Of a stretch of 15,737 nucleotides of DNA, positions 15,565-15,737 are shown one piece after another (position 1 is the stretch's first letter; each line of letters starts with the position of its first letter). The notes under the pieces were generated by a model. That model worked only from the letters and a program-made list of their open reading frames with translations. It was not told the origin of the DNA and made no database searches. Position numbers and translations under genes: made by a program. The stretch comes from Bacteroidales bacterium UBA5621 (GTDB lineage Bacteria; Bacteroidota; Bacteroidia; Bacteroidales; VadinHA17), in NCBI GenBank assembly GCA_002424525.1, contig DIKJ01000135.1, positions 8,501 to 24,237 on the forward strand, written 5' to 3'.

Positions 15565-15737
15565 GATGAGGAACCGGGTTATAAAAAGTAAAGTAAGAGA
15601 ATTTTTTGAAAACGATAGGGTAAAAATGCTCTTTGTTGGTCATAGGGGTGTAACAGGCACAAAAAACCATAGAATACCGGACCAGATTTTTTAACTTAAT
15701 AGAATTATGCCATGAAAACATTCAGAAATTGCTCACT

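Noticed and set aside
15512..15721. Open frame of 69 codons on the minus strand overlapping the start of the radical SAM gene.
   Set aside because: Different frame, no motif, and it covers the upstream non-coding region.
15712..15737. ATG with a few codons on the plus strand at the right edge (MKTFRNCS), possibly the start of a gene.
   Set aside because: Only eight codons are visible and no promoter match precedes it; it cannot be supported from this window.
1..15737. Search by eye for tRNA, rRNA, CRISPR repeats, insertion-sequence ends, integrase or phage genes.
   Set aside because: None seen; no gap longer than 300 bp without a gene, and no repeated spacer pattern.

Overview
This window is chromosomal DNA from a member of the Bacteroidota, probably the Bacteroidales or a close order. 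Three things point there. The translation genes run rplM-rpsI-rpsB-tsf-pyrH-frr, an arrangement typical of that phylum. Start codons are preceded by A/T-rich stretches without Shine-Dalgarno sequences, and several promoters match the Bacteroidota -7 element TAnnTTTG. The DUF2723 protein and the L13 N-terminus (DTLSYKTVSANKATV) also resemble Bacteroides-group proteins. This is from reading motifs by eye; no database search was possible.

Layout. Bases 1-3671 (minus strand) hold a cell-envelope pair: a large polytopic DUF2723/TMEM260-like putative glycosyltransferase, followed 6 nt later by a NodB-type polysaccharide deacetylase that runs off the left edge. Bases 3803-4894 (plus) encode an unrecognised secreted protein, probably an outer-membrane beta-barrel. 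Its stop codon overlaps the stop codon of a convergent 3-methyladenine DNA glycosylase gene (4891-5418, minus). A 248-bp divergent spacer follows, carrying a good promoter and a small inverted repeat.

Bases 5667-9723 (plus) are the translation core: L13, S9, S2 and EF-Ts, ended by a strong intrinsic terminator at 8306-8330, then UMP kinase and ribosome recycling factor, the latter with its own promoter-like sequence. The minus strand from 15564 back to 9726 carries a radical SAM/SPASM protein followed by two tandem paralogous penicillin-acylase-family Ntn hydrolases, closely spaced and plausibly co-transcribed. The last 173 bases hold the upstream region of the radical SAM gene and no gene that can be supported.

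The core genes are ordinary. The least explained parts are the radical SAM plus duplicated acylase cluster, the DUF2723-deacetylase pair and the orphan beta-barrel protein. I did not find a defence system, CRISPR array, RNA gene, insertion sequence or phage element. There is no clear evidence for a wholly new system; the acylase cluster is the best candidate for an undescribed function.
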